A DNA stretch of 64,000 nt from Rossellomorea aquimaris (GTDB taxonomy: Bacteria > Bacillota > Bacilli > Bacillales > Bacillaceae_B), in contig NZ_JAIVAR010000008.1 in NCBI RefSeq assembly GCF_020171925.1, positions 27,055 to 91,054 on the forward strand. Direction: 5' to 3'. A model generated the notes under the pieces. It had not been told where the DNA came from. It saw only the letters and a list, made by a program, of their open reading frames with translations, and made no database searches. The number at the start of each line of letters is the position of its first letter. Positions within the stretch are counted from its first letter, which is position 1. The position numbers and the translations under genes are program-made. Below are positions 1-8,095 of the stretch, one piece after another.

Positions 1-2
1 TA

Positions 3-296
3 TTATTGGGAGAAGAAAATTATATTCCTTGGTTTTTCCTTAAAAACATGGACGAAGCCTCACTAAATAAAACGCTTAAAAAAATTGATGGTATAACGGA
101 GAAAACCAATAATTATTATAAGTATTTTGTGAAATTATTGATTTATGCACAGTTAAATGATCACAAGAATTATTTAATTAACTACGGACTATTTAATTCT
201 GAACTTGAAAAAAGAAATGCAGAATCTGATACAATTCATTTGCCGTTTGAAATTTCCGATAATTTGGAGCAGACCCGTATTGAACTTTCCAGTTGA
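3..296 (+). CDS. Hypothetical protein, C-terminal part (runs off window)
   Basis: The reading frame is open back to the first bases of the window, so this is probably the C-terminal ~97 residues of a longer protein; the TTG at position 6 need not be the real start. The visible part is charged and Lys/Asn/Glu-rich, with no signal peptide, membrane segment or motif I recognise. It lies in the AT-rich island that ends near 10.44 kb. No function is proposed. Confidence 0.4.
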   Translation, partial: LLGEENYIPWFFLKNMDEASLNKTLKKIDGITEKTNNYYKYFVKLLIYAQLNDHKNYLINYGLFNSELEKRNAESDTIHLPFEISDNLEQTRIELSS

Positions 297-455
297 TCTT
301 TATATACATAACACGATAAAAGATTTGGTATAAGGATCATTAGTGAACGGTTGATCAGGGATTTATCAATGTTTAAAAATTCGAGGTTTAACGAGAAGTG
401 AAGAGTGTTTTAGGTAATTTTGTTAAATAGATACATTGGAAAGAGGGAATTAATA

Positions 456-932
456 TTGGACTTTAACAGTGTTTTTTTATTCTTAAAAGAAAACTGGGAA
501 ATTATCAGCGGTTCAGTAATTTTGGGCTATATTATAGGGGTAGTTTCTTTTTCTAGGAATGTACTTACAATAAAGAAAATTATTGAAGAATTAAAAGATA
601 AAAAAGAACAAAAGGAAAATAAACTAAAAGCTAAATTCTCTGCCTATACGAAGAATGCTGGCCGGAAAATTGTCTTAAAGAATAAAGGTCATGAAGCTAT
701 ACTTTTGAAGGTTAAGCTTAATGGTTTAGATGTATATGATTGTGATGAACTTGATATTACTACGAATGATAAAATTAATGCAGAAAGCCCAGCTATAATT
801 TCAATATTGAAAATGAGAAATGAATTTCAAAAAGATTTTGTGCTAGATATTACATATCAAGATGCTCACACACAGAAACATAAAAAGAAAACTGGTAGTC
901 CAGCTGCTAATAAAATAATTACTCCTGAATAA
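456..932 (+). CDS. Small single-pass membrane protein, unknown function
   Basis: About 158 residues. I choose the TTG at 456 because an AAAGAGGG ribosome binding site sits 8 bases upstream; an in-frame TTG at 420 has no comparable site. The N-terminus holds one hydrophobic segment (around NWEIISGSVILGYIIGVVSF). It is followed by a Lys/Glu-rich stretch likely to be a short coiled coil (IIEELKDKKEQKEN), then a soluble C-terminal domain that may be beta-rich (KIVLKNKGHEAILLKVKLNG). The topology would put a small domain on one side of the membrane. I do not recognise the family. Confidence 0.5.
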   Translation: MDFNSVFLFLKENWEIISGSVILGYIIGVVSFSRNVLTIKKIIEELKDKKEQKENKLKAKFSAYTKNAGRKIVLKNKGHEAILLKVKLNGLDVYDCDELDITTNDKINAESPAIISILKMRNEFQKDFVLDITYQDAHTQKHKKKTGSPAANKIITPE

Positions 933-1296
933 ATGAAGATAAAGGCTTTTTCTTCTATAAGGATTAACCCTTTTAAATTTAGTCAAAAGGGATGTATCGT
1001 TCGCCTAGATAGAATAATGGGTTCTATAAAGGCGAAAGACGTTTTAATTATCACCAGTAACGGAATTGCAATCGCAGAAGATATATCATTCTAATTTATC
1101 ACTGCATATGCACGAATGAATGGTAAAGTAGTTTTTCCTTTATTTAATAACAAAAAATTCTGTTTGATCAATAGGAATTTTGAATTTAGTTAAGATATGC
1201 AATGTATTTTTCAAAGTAAAACCGCCTGCTGTAGACAAAAAAACAAATGGAGAGTCCTATTACTTTTGTTAAAATTCAGAAAAGGGAGTGAATCTT
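933..1296. other. AT-rich intergenic stretch, nothing identified
   Basis: No gene of convincing length is visible here. A 25-codon ATG reading frame at 1017-1094 lacks a clear ribosome binding site and may be a decayed gene end. No tRNA, riboswitch core or strong terminator hairpin is seen. Confidence 0.4.
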
Positions 1297-2292
1297 TTGG
1301 TTAAATTTGATGATAAAGAATTCGACAAAGCGTACGAAGAAGAAATAAATAGTGTCAATGAACAACTTAAAAAAGAAATTTTGTTTGCTATGATCGGAGA
1401 CGTCAATTCTGGCAAGTCTTCAACAATCAACAAACTAATTGGAGATGAAGTAGCATCGGTGGGTTCTAAGCCGGGAGAGACTACTAATGTTAAAAAGTAT
1501 AAATATAAGGATAAAATTATCTTTGCTGATACTCCAGGGTTGAATGATATTAATAGAGAAAATTCGGAAGAAACTTTTAAGTTCTTTAAGGAAGCAGATG
1601 TAATTTTATTTTTCTTGAACGCGGCTGGAACTGTATTTTCAGAGGGTGAAAAAAAGTACTTTGAAAAAATAAGTAAGGTTAACAAGGAAATAATTTTTGT
1701 ATTAAATAAAATAGATGCTGCCGAAGATATACCTAACCTTGTAAAATATATTCGAGATAATACAGGCAATAACTATAAAGTTACTCCTATTTCTTCTAAA
1801 ACAGGCGAGAATATCGATTTATTAAGAAGTACTATCCTAGATATCCTTATGCTTAAAAAAAAGGATATTTTATTCGCTAAGCATGTTAGAGAAAAATCTT
1901 CTATAGCTAATAGGTGGATATTAGGAGCTTCAACTTCTGCTGCAGCAATAGGAGCATATCCGCTTTTGGAATCAGACACTAAACCTCTAACGGTGATACA
2001 GGTGGGGCTCATGGTAAAGTTAGCCGCATTGTATGAGAAACCTATAACAAAAGATAGAGCTAAAGAGCTAGTCATAGCAACTATGACTGGAAAAATAGGA
2101 AAAAGTATATTTAAGAAAGCTCTTAATAAAATCCCGGGGGCTAAGTCAGTTCTTGGAGCTGGAGTAGCAGGAAGTGTGACTCTTGGTTTGGGATATGGTA
2201 TTAAATATGCTTATGAAAATAACATTGAGCTCGATGCTGAACTGTTAAAATCCCTTTCTAAAGTATTTGAAAAAGAGAATGTTAAAGGGTAA
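1297..2292 (+). CDS. Era-like GTPase with DUF697-like C-terminal domain
   Basis: A 331-residue predicted GTPase. The G1 loop GDVNSGKSS is at about residues 34-42, the G3 motif DTPGLND is in the next third, and the G4 motif is NKID, so nucleotide binding is well supported. The C-terminal third has two Gly/Ala-rich hydrophobic stretches (around ILGASTSAAAIGAYPLL and GAGVAGSVTLGLGYG) arranged as in DUF697/YcjF-type membrane-associated domains. A TTG at 1297 fits the AAAGGGAG site better than the GTG at 1288, which overlaps that site. The gene is monocistronic and followed by a strong terminator. Its cellular role is unknown; such GTPases occur on mobile islands, sometimes near defence genes. Confidence 0.7.
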   Translation: MVKFDDKEFDKAYEEEINSVNEQLKKEILFAMIGDVNSGKSSTINKLIGDEVASVGSKPGETTNVKKYKYKDKIIFADTPGLNDINRENSEETFKFFKEADVILFFLNAAGTVFSEGEKKYFEKISKVNKEIIFVLNKIDAAEDIPNLVKYIRDNTGNNYKVTPISSKTGENIDLLRSTILDILMLKKKDILFAKHVREKSSIANRWILGASTSAAAIGAYPLLESDTKPLTVIQVGLMVKLAALYEKPITKDRAKELVIATMTGKIGKSIFKKALNKIPGAKSVLGAGVAGSVTLGLGYGIKYAYENNIELDAELLKSLSKVFEKENVKG

Positions 2293-2296
2293 ACAA

Positions 2297-2333
2297 AATA
2301 AGACCTTGGCTGAGGGGCAAGGTCTTATTTTTA
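2297..2333 (+). terminator. Rho-independent terminator after GTPase gene
   Basis: A perfect 12-bp stem (AATAAGACCTTG pairing with CAAGGTCTTATT) with a 9-base loop, followed by T-rich sequence, directly after the GTPase stop codon. Confidence 0.85.
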
Positions 2334-2417
2334 TATAGTGTAAAGGTTCAACTAAAAAAATTTAGTGGGCGAATCATATAACGAGTAATATGAGGGGAAA
2401 AGGAGGAAAATAACACA

Positions 2418-2963
2418 GTGGTACATTCTCACAATGAAAATAAGCGGAAAAAACGGACATTTACTAGAGCGGAAATGATCGATTTTACTCGCGGAAAATT
2501 AATAGAAGCTAATGAGGGAATTGAATTTGTTACCCAAAAACATAATGTACTTACATGTAGATACAGAGGAGAAACGATAAGTGTATATATTAGTTCTTCA
2601 CGTGATTATTCTACCTTTGATGAAGGGATGGATTATAAGCCTAATCGGTTAAAAGCATGGAATAAAGGGTCACAAAATATCTTTAAGTCTTATGACTACT
2701 ATGCTCTTTTAGTAAAGGCGGATGAAAAAACCCAATATGTAACAGAAAAGAAAGGTAATATAGAGGGGATTTTTGTATCAAGGGAAGAAATGAATTCATG
2801 GATGTCAAATAAGGTTAAAGTTCCTTCTGGTATGGTTAATTTTTATCTTCATTATTCTCAGTTACCTGATGAAAGTGGAAGTTTTGTGAATGTAATTGAT
2901 GACAGAGAAGAACTGGCAATATCTTTAAACCCGCTGTATAAAAAAGGTTGGACGATCAGATGA
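2418..2963 (+). CDS. Hypothetical protein
   Basis: A 181-residue soluble protein with a GTG start behind an AAAAGGAGG site about 7 bases upstream. The N-terminus is very basic (NENKRKKRTFTRAEMIDF), and the middle alternates hydrophobic and charged residues, consistent with a small mixed alpha/beta domain (HNVLTCRYRGETISVYISSS). No signal peptide or membrane helix is visible. It sits alone, between the terminator of the GTPase gene and the PD-(D/E)XK-like gene. I cannot assign a family. Confidence 0.5.
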   Translation: MVHSHNENKRKKRTFTRAEMIDFTRGKLIEANEGIEFVTQKHNVLTCRYRGETISVYISSSRDYSTFDEGMDYKPNRLKAWNKGSQNIFKSYDYYALLVKADEKTQYVTEKKGNIEGIFVSREEMNSWMSNKVKVPSGMVNFYLHYSQLPDESGSFVNVIDDREELAISLNPLYKKGWTIR

Positions 2964-3203
2964 AAAAGATTCAAAATCAGGTCGATTACTAAATTAATAT
3001 ACTTAGAGCGAGCATCCTCAATTTAAAGAGTCCAGTTGACCATATCATTCCCTAACCTTTCTATATTATGCTAACTGGTAAAGTACCTACTCACGTCTTT
3101 ATCTGTGAGAAAGCAGGACGTCCAAAATGAATATAGAACAAATCTAGCCCTGGGTCAAAGGGAATAGAGTAAAGTGTTTTTTTCGTTGGGAGGGAGCAAA
3201 GCT

Positions 3204-5252
3204 GTGCTTATGACTAAAGGAACATTTGTAAGGTGGAACGCCAGAAACAAAAAAAGGTTTATAGAGCTGGGTTATACTTTCACAAAAATGAATGTTTGGT
3301 TTCCTGTCAGAGTTGAGCATTTAGCCCAATACTCTGATACACCAGTTGATGTAATATGTGATTACTGTTTAGAGGAGGGTATAACAGTAAGGAAGAAAAA
3401 TAGTCTATGGAAACAATATTCGCATTATTTAAAAGAAAGGGAGTTTGTAAAAAAGGATTGTTGTGATAAATGTAAGTATAAAAAGTTTCGTGATGTTTTG
3501 ATCTATAAACAACATAGAGGAATGTTAAAAAAAGAAGACAATGGTTATTGGACTTTTGATGAAAATCGTAGGAGGGAATTAGAAAAGTATATCCTTAAGT
3601 ACGGAACCATTTATAGGATGAAAGATAATCCCGAAGGGAAGAAGTTACATAGTAATTTAGTAAATAAAAGAGGAAACCCTAGCCCAAAAAGTATTTCTAC
3701 TATGGCAATTGGTATTGCAATTAAGCATAATCTTGATATTAATTTGGTGGCACCTCGTAAATCTTCAGATTTTTATCAGGATGAATTTGTGTTTTATGAA
3801 GCAATTAAGAAGCTGATGGCAAAGCATAATAATGTTTTCCCAACAAGTAGTATAATTATGAAAGAATTGAAAGTGGGATACAGAGTATTAGAATATCATG
3901 GAGGTATATATGAAATAAAAAGAAGGCTTGGTCTAGATAATAAAGAGGACTTGCGGGATAACAGTGGATTTTATAATTCAAGTAAGTATGAAGTGTATGT
4001 AGCAAACTACTTATTCGAGAATAAGATTCCTTATAAAAGAGAGCAATCCCCTTTTCCCAATATGGACTATCGGAGTGATTTTCTTATTCCTATCCCAGGA
4101 GAAAGAGAACTACATGTAGAGGTATGGGGATTTGAAAAAGATAACCTATCCACCCGGGGTGTTGAATATAACGTGACTAGGCTTGAAAAGGAAAGGCTTT
4201 ATGAAGACTATTTTGAAGGTAAGTATATTAGCATAGAGGGGCCAGAAACTTTTGAAAAACAAAATTATAGAAGTATACAAGAATCACTATTCGATATCTT
4301 TTCTGAATATCATAACCTTCCTTACAAATATATAGAGAAAAGTAAATTTATCCCCTCTGGTCTACTTAGTGATGAAGAGTTGTTTTCTAAAGTTATGGAG
4401 ATTAGCGAGGATCCGGAGTTTCTCCCAAATACGACTACCTTGGTCAATAACGGATATCGATCAATTTATTTTGAAATTATACGTCGACATAGTACATATG
4501 AAGAATTTGCAGAGATATTTAATATGAAAACACGATTCAAGCCACGTGGTTACTGGGATGAAGATAAGATACTGGAAAGCTTTTTATACATGCTTAGGGA
4601 GTTTGGGTATATTCTGAATAGAGCCGAAATCCAAGCCAAGGTATATGATGATAAGCTACAAGAACTAAATAAGCGTATTTCAAAAATAAAATTTATTGAC
4701 GAGAAATTAAAACTGTTTGATTATTGTGTGCAAAACCAGATCCTTATTCCCGATAGGGAAATACTTTGGTTAATTAAAGTAAAACAAAACATTGGCCGAA
4801 ATATAAAAAATAAGGTTAATGAAGAGCAACGGGCAAGAGTGGCAGATATTATAAGAGTTCTAAATATCAATGAGCAAACCCATTTAAATAAAGAAAATAT
4901 CAAAAAGCAAAATGAAATTAGACAGCTAGCATTTTCAACGTTTGAGTATATGCTTGAATCTTATAGTCAAATTTTATCCATAAATGACTATAAAGTTGCC
5001 AGAGAGAGTGACTTGTTACTTAATGGTACAAATATTTATAAAAGGCTCAAAAGAAGGGGAATGTCAATAATTGAAACTAAGCTAGACTTCTTTAATCACT
5101 GCATTAAAAACAAAATTGATCTACCTTCGACTGAGGTTATATGGATAAACAGTATAGCTGATGGTAAAACGAATAATCAAGTTATCCCAACTATTGAAGA
5201 ATCAAAATATGCTAGGAAAATACAGAAGCTACTTCAAAATTCTATAGGATAG
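3204..5252 (+). CDS. Zn-ribbon and PD-(D/E)XK-like endonuclease-type protein
   Basis: About 682 residues. The N-terminal region carries two CxxC knuckles (CDYC and CDKC, about 40 residues apart) suggesting a zinc ribbon. A central segment has an early Glu in SSKYEVYVANYL, then YRSDF, then HVEVWG. This E..D..ExW order, on alternating hydrophobic strands, resembles the catalytic core of PD-(D/E)XK/VSR-like nucleases. The C-terminal half has repeated 60-70 residue helical units (STYEEFAEIFN; WDEDKILESFLYML) like homing-endonuclease-associated repeats. I place the start at GTG 3204, 7 bases after GGGAGGGAG; GTG 3174 has no site. Nuclease activity is inferred from motifs only. Its place in an island suggests mobile-element or defence biology. 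Confidence 0.55.
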   Translation: MLMTKGTFVRWNARNKKRFIELGYTFTKMNVWFPVRVEHLAQYSDTPVDVICDYCLEEGITVRKKNSLWKQYSHYLKEREFVKKDCCDKCKYKKFRDVLIYKQHRGMLKKEDNGYWTFDENRRRELEKYILKYGTIYRMKDNPEGKKLHSNLVNKRGNPSPKSISTMAIGIAIKHNLDINLVAPRKSSDFYQDEFVFYEAIKKLMAKHNNVFPTSSIIMKELKVGYRVLEYHGGIYEIKRRLGLDNKEDLRDNSGFYNSSKYEVYVANYLFENKIPYKREQSPFPNMDYRSDFLIPIPGERELHVEVWGFEKDNLSTRGVEYNVTRLEKERLYEDYFEGKYISIEGPETFEKQNYRSIQESLFDIFSEYHNLPYKYIEKSKFIPSGLLSDEELFSKVMEISEDPEFLPNTTTLVNNGYRSIYFEIIRRHSTYEEFAEIFNMKTRFKPRGYWDEDKILESFLYMLREFGYILNRAEIQAKVYDDKLQELNKRISKIKFIDEKLKLFDYCVQNQILIPDREILWLIKVKQNIGRNIKNKVNEEQRARVADIIRVLNINEQTHLNKENIKKQNEIRQLAFSTFEYMLESYSQILSINDYKVARESDLLLNGTNIYKRLKRRGMSIIETKLDFFNHCIKNKIDLPSTEVIWINSIADGKTNNQVIPTIEESKYARKIQKLLQNSIG

Positions 5253-5310
5253 ACAGAACTATAACCATAAAAATGATTGGATAAAACAAACTCTTCAAGG
5301 GGGGGAGAAG

Positions 5311-6093
5311 ATGAGTTTAATATCTGGCGGGCAAGCGGGCTTTAACTCTGTGATATTCTATAACCGAAGTCATAGAGTAAAGGCAAGTAGAAAGAAAGAC
5401 GGATGTATCGAGGTGAATGTAGTTTCCACAAATGGAAGTAATGGAACAAAAGTGGGGAAGTTATTTGATAAGATTCCTTTCATAAGAGGTATGTGGTTAA
5501 TGATAGAATTGGTGATATTAAACTGGAGACTCTACCTAATAACTTTAGTTCTGTTTTTCACCATGTTAATCTTACAGAATGTAACACATGAGACAACTGA
5601 GAGAGATACAAGCAGCCTTTTTTATCTTTTTTTTACCCCACCGTATCATTTTATTTTCCTTTTGGGAGTTTTAATGTGTGCTTCAATATTTATAAAAATC
5701 ACTGAAGTGGGAAAATACCATAGTGCAGAACATATGGTGGATAATGCTTACGAAGACTCACAAGACATATCTTTACAGAATGTTCAAATGTACTCGAGAG
5801 TACATAAGCAATGTGGTACGAACCTTCTGGTGTTTATTTTAATCTTTTATTCTATCTTTTATTATCTGCTGGATAACAAGTTTCTTGGAGGTTTTCTTTC
5901 ATTCAGTTTTGGTTATGAAGTTTACAAAATTAATCATATGTGGATTAAAAGAGCACTTACACCGGTATATGCTTTCAGCTATACTTTACAATGGTTCCTT
6001 TTTACCTCAAAACCTAATCCAAAGCACCTTGAGGTTTCCATTTCTGCTTATCAAGAAATGGTTAGTCTTAGTAAAGCAGGAAATGATGAATAA
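5311..6093 (+). CDS. DUF1385 (YqhQ-like) membrane protein, divergent paralogue
   Basis: A 260-residue protein with the hallmarks of the DUF1385/YqhQ family: an N-terminal GGQAGFNSVIFYNRS (family form GGQAVIEGVMMR), PFIRGMW, then two hydrophobic hairpins, a KYHSAEHMVDNAYE segment (family FHGAEHKTIHAYE), and VHKQCGTN before the last hydrophobic pair. It is shorter and more divergent than a housekeeping YqhQ and lies on the island, not next to an accA or efp-type neighbourhood. A run of seven G bases ahead of the ATG gives a strong ribosome binding site. YqhQ is a membrane protein of unclear biochemical role, so no reaction is claimed. Confidence 0.7.
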   Translation: MSLISGGQAGFNSVIFYNRSHRVKASRKKDGCIEVNVVSTNGSNGTKVGKLFDKIPFIRGMWLMIELVILNWRLYLITLVLFFTMLILQNVTHETTERDTSSLFYLFFTPPYHFIFLLGVLMCASIFIKITEVGKYHSAEHMVDNAYEDSQDISLQNVQMYSRVHKQCGTNLLVFILIFYSIFYYLLDNKFLGGFLSFSFGYEVYKINHMWIKRALTPVYAFSYTLQWFLFTSKPNPKHLEVSISAYQEMVSLSKAGNDE

Positions 6094-6114
6094 GGGAAAT
6101 TACTAAAATTATAA

Positions 6115-6145
6115 GGGGGAACGCTCAAAGTCGGGGGTTCCTTTT
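6115..6145 (+). terminator. Possible terminator after DUF1385 gene
   Basis: GGAAC at 6118-6122 can pair with GTTCC at 6137-6141 and a T-rich tail follows. The stem is short, so this is tentative. Confidence 0.4.
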
Positions 6146-6392
6146 GTTGTTTTCTTGAAATTTATTATTTTCTCCAAAATCTTTTAATTCTACCACCTAG
6201 GGTTAGTCTTCTTTTTTTTATTTCCCTATTATCATTTCTCTAATTCCCCTAACTTCTTTTTACTAATATTCCTAAAAAATCCTCCTGAATAATAGGTCTT
6301 TATTCATAAGTATTTTATAGTGTTTAGAAAGATATAGTTATGCTGCCACGGAAAGAAAGAGTAGGGAGGTTAATATCTCTATTTCTAATTTA

Positions 6393-6421
6393 CTTATTTA
6401 AATTTCTAAATATTGTATAAT
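6393..6421 (+). promoter_or_regulatory. Candidate promoter for the DUF262 operon
   Basis: A consensus -10 TATAAT lies at 6416-6421, 22 bases before the first DUF262 start codon; the -35 region is weak. The whole 6094-6442 gap is very AT-rich with no other gene. Confidence 0.4.
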
Positions 6422-6442
6422 AATCAAAAAGGGGGACAGTAA

Positions 6443-8095
6443 ATGGAGCATATTATGTTGAGGTCGGTTAACGAATTAATCGATGTAGGTCATTTTTACA
6501 TTCCTTCGTATCAACGTGGTTATCGTTGGACAGCTACTCAAGTAGAAAATTTACTAGACGATTTATACGAGTTTATGGGAAAAAGCTTTGGGGATCCAAA
6601 GGCTTTTTATTGCTTACAGCCGTTGGTTGTACGGAAACGTAAGGATAGTAGCTATGAAGTAATTGATGGACAACAGCGATTAACTACAATTTCAATTATA
6701 TTATCTTTCCTAAAGGAAGATTCATATGAATTAGAGTATCAGACACGTAAAGGAAGTACGGATTTTTTACGGGGCTTAGGAAGTCAGGAAGAATTAGAAG
6801 AAGTCCATAACAATATTGATTTTCACTTTATGCGAGAAGCCTATTCTACAGTAGTAAGTTGGTTTGAAGGAATTCAAACTAATAGACAAACGGTCAAGAA
6901 AAAGTTTTCTATTATGCTTGGAGAACAAGTGAAAGTTATATGGTATGAGGTCCATTCTACAACAAAAGAGCGTGAGGTATTTAGTCGACTAAATGTAGGT
7001 AAAATCCCATTAACAAGTGCAGAACTCATGAAGGCCAGGTTAATGATCGATCTTGATTATAAAGAGCGGGTCGAATTATCGACGCAGTGGGATCATATTG
7101 AACGATCTTTACATAGAAATTCATTATGGTATTTTCTTGGTGTGAACAAACATTATGAAAATCGAATTGAGTTCTTATTTGACATTATTGCTAATAACAC
7201 AACAATGACTCAGGCTGATCCCTACTATACATTTTATGAATTACAGGAGTATAAACCAACAGAAATCTGGAAAGACATCTTGGCTATAATGGCAATACTT
7301 GAAGAATGGTTCGAAGATAGAGAGTTATACCATTATATAGGTTATTTAACAATCAAAGCACCTATCACAAAGTATATTACACTATTTAATAGTGATAAAG
7401 TTGCCTCGAAGAAACATTTTAAGGAAATGCTTGGTCAAGAAATCATTAAAACCATCCGTGTAGATCGATTAGAAGAGCTTGATTATTATAATAATTATGA
7501 GGAAATTAAACAAGTCTTATTACTCTTCAATGTTCTTACTATGCTCAATCAGCAACAATCAAACAGTATGTTCCCGTTCGATAAGTATCATAGCAATAAA
7601 AGTTGGAGTCTAGAGCATATCCATGCTCGAAATACAGAGGGGCTGCGTACAAAAGCACAATGGTCTGTTTGGATTATTGATGCAATTAATTTCTTGGAAA
7701 TTCAAAAAGATTATAAGGATTTAGTGATCCGACTAAAAAAAGTCGATATAGAAAAACTAACAGAAATTGAATTTGAACAACTATCCCAAACTGTGTTTGA
7801 ACAACTACGAGGTGAGCTAGCCTACGAAAGTGATGGGATTGAAAATTTGGTATTACTAGATCAGGCTACTAACAGTCGCTTAAGCAATCACTTCTATCCT
7901 GTAAAATATAAACGTCTAATTAAATATGACCAAGAGGGTTGCTTCGTACCACTTGCTACACGTAACACATTTATGAAATATTACAGTGCGCAAGTTGATA
8001 GCTTTGAGGTCTGGACACAAAGCGACCGTCAAAATTACCTTGCTGCAATTAAGGGTACGCTTTCCAGATTTGTAAAGGAGGTGGAATCTTTATGA
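6443..8095 (+). CDS. DUF262 / DUF1524 (HNH) GmrSD-type protein
   Basis: A 550-residue protein. The N-terminal DUF262 (ParB-like nucleotide-hydrolysing) core shows PSYQRGYRW at residues 21-29 and DGQQRLTT at 75-82, followed by FSRLNVGKIPLTSAELMKA. The C-terminal third has the DUF1524 HNH-type signature: SLEHIHARN around residues 389-397 and a later ENLVLLDQATNSRLSNHF block. In GmrSD and BrxU-type enzymes this pairing gives NTP-dependent cleavage of modified DNA. A GGGGGACAG site precedes the ATG. The stop overlaps the next gene by 4 bases (ATGA), so the two are translationally coupled. Type IV restriction or anti-phage function is an inference from family and island context. Confidence 0.75.
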   Translation: MEHIMLRSVNELIDVGHFYIPSYQRGYRWTATQVENLLDDLYEFMGKSFGDPKAFYCLQPLVVRKRKDSSYEVIDGQQRLTTISIILSFLKEDSYELEYQTRKGSTDFLRGLGSQEELEEVHNNIDFHFMREAYSTVVSWFEGIQTNRQTVKKKFSIMLGEQVKVIWYEVHSTTKEREVFSRLNVGKIPLTSAELMKARLMIDLDYKERVELSTQWDHIERSLHRNSLWYFLGVNKHYENRIEFLFDIIANNTTMTQADPYYTFYELQEYKPTEIWKDILAIMAILEEWFEDRELYHYIGYLTIKAPITKYITLFNSDKVASKKHFKEMLGQEIIKTIRVDRLEELDYYNNYEEIKQVLLLFNVLTMLNQQQSNSMFPFDKYHSNKSWSLEHIHARNTEGLRTKAQWSVWIIDAINFLEIQKDYKDLVIRLKKVDIEKLTEIEFEQLSQTVFEQLRGELAYESDGIENLVLLDQATNSRLSNHFYPVKYKRLIKYDQEGCFVPLATRNTFMKYYSAQVDSFEVWTQSDRQNYLAAIKGTLSRFVKEVESL

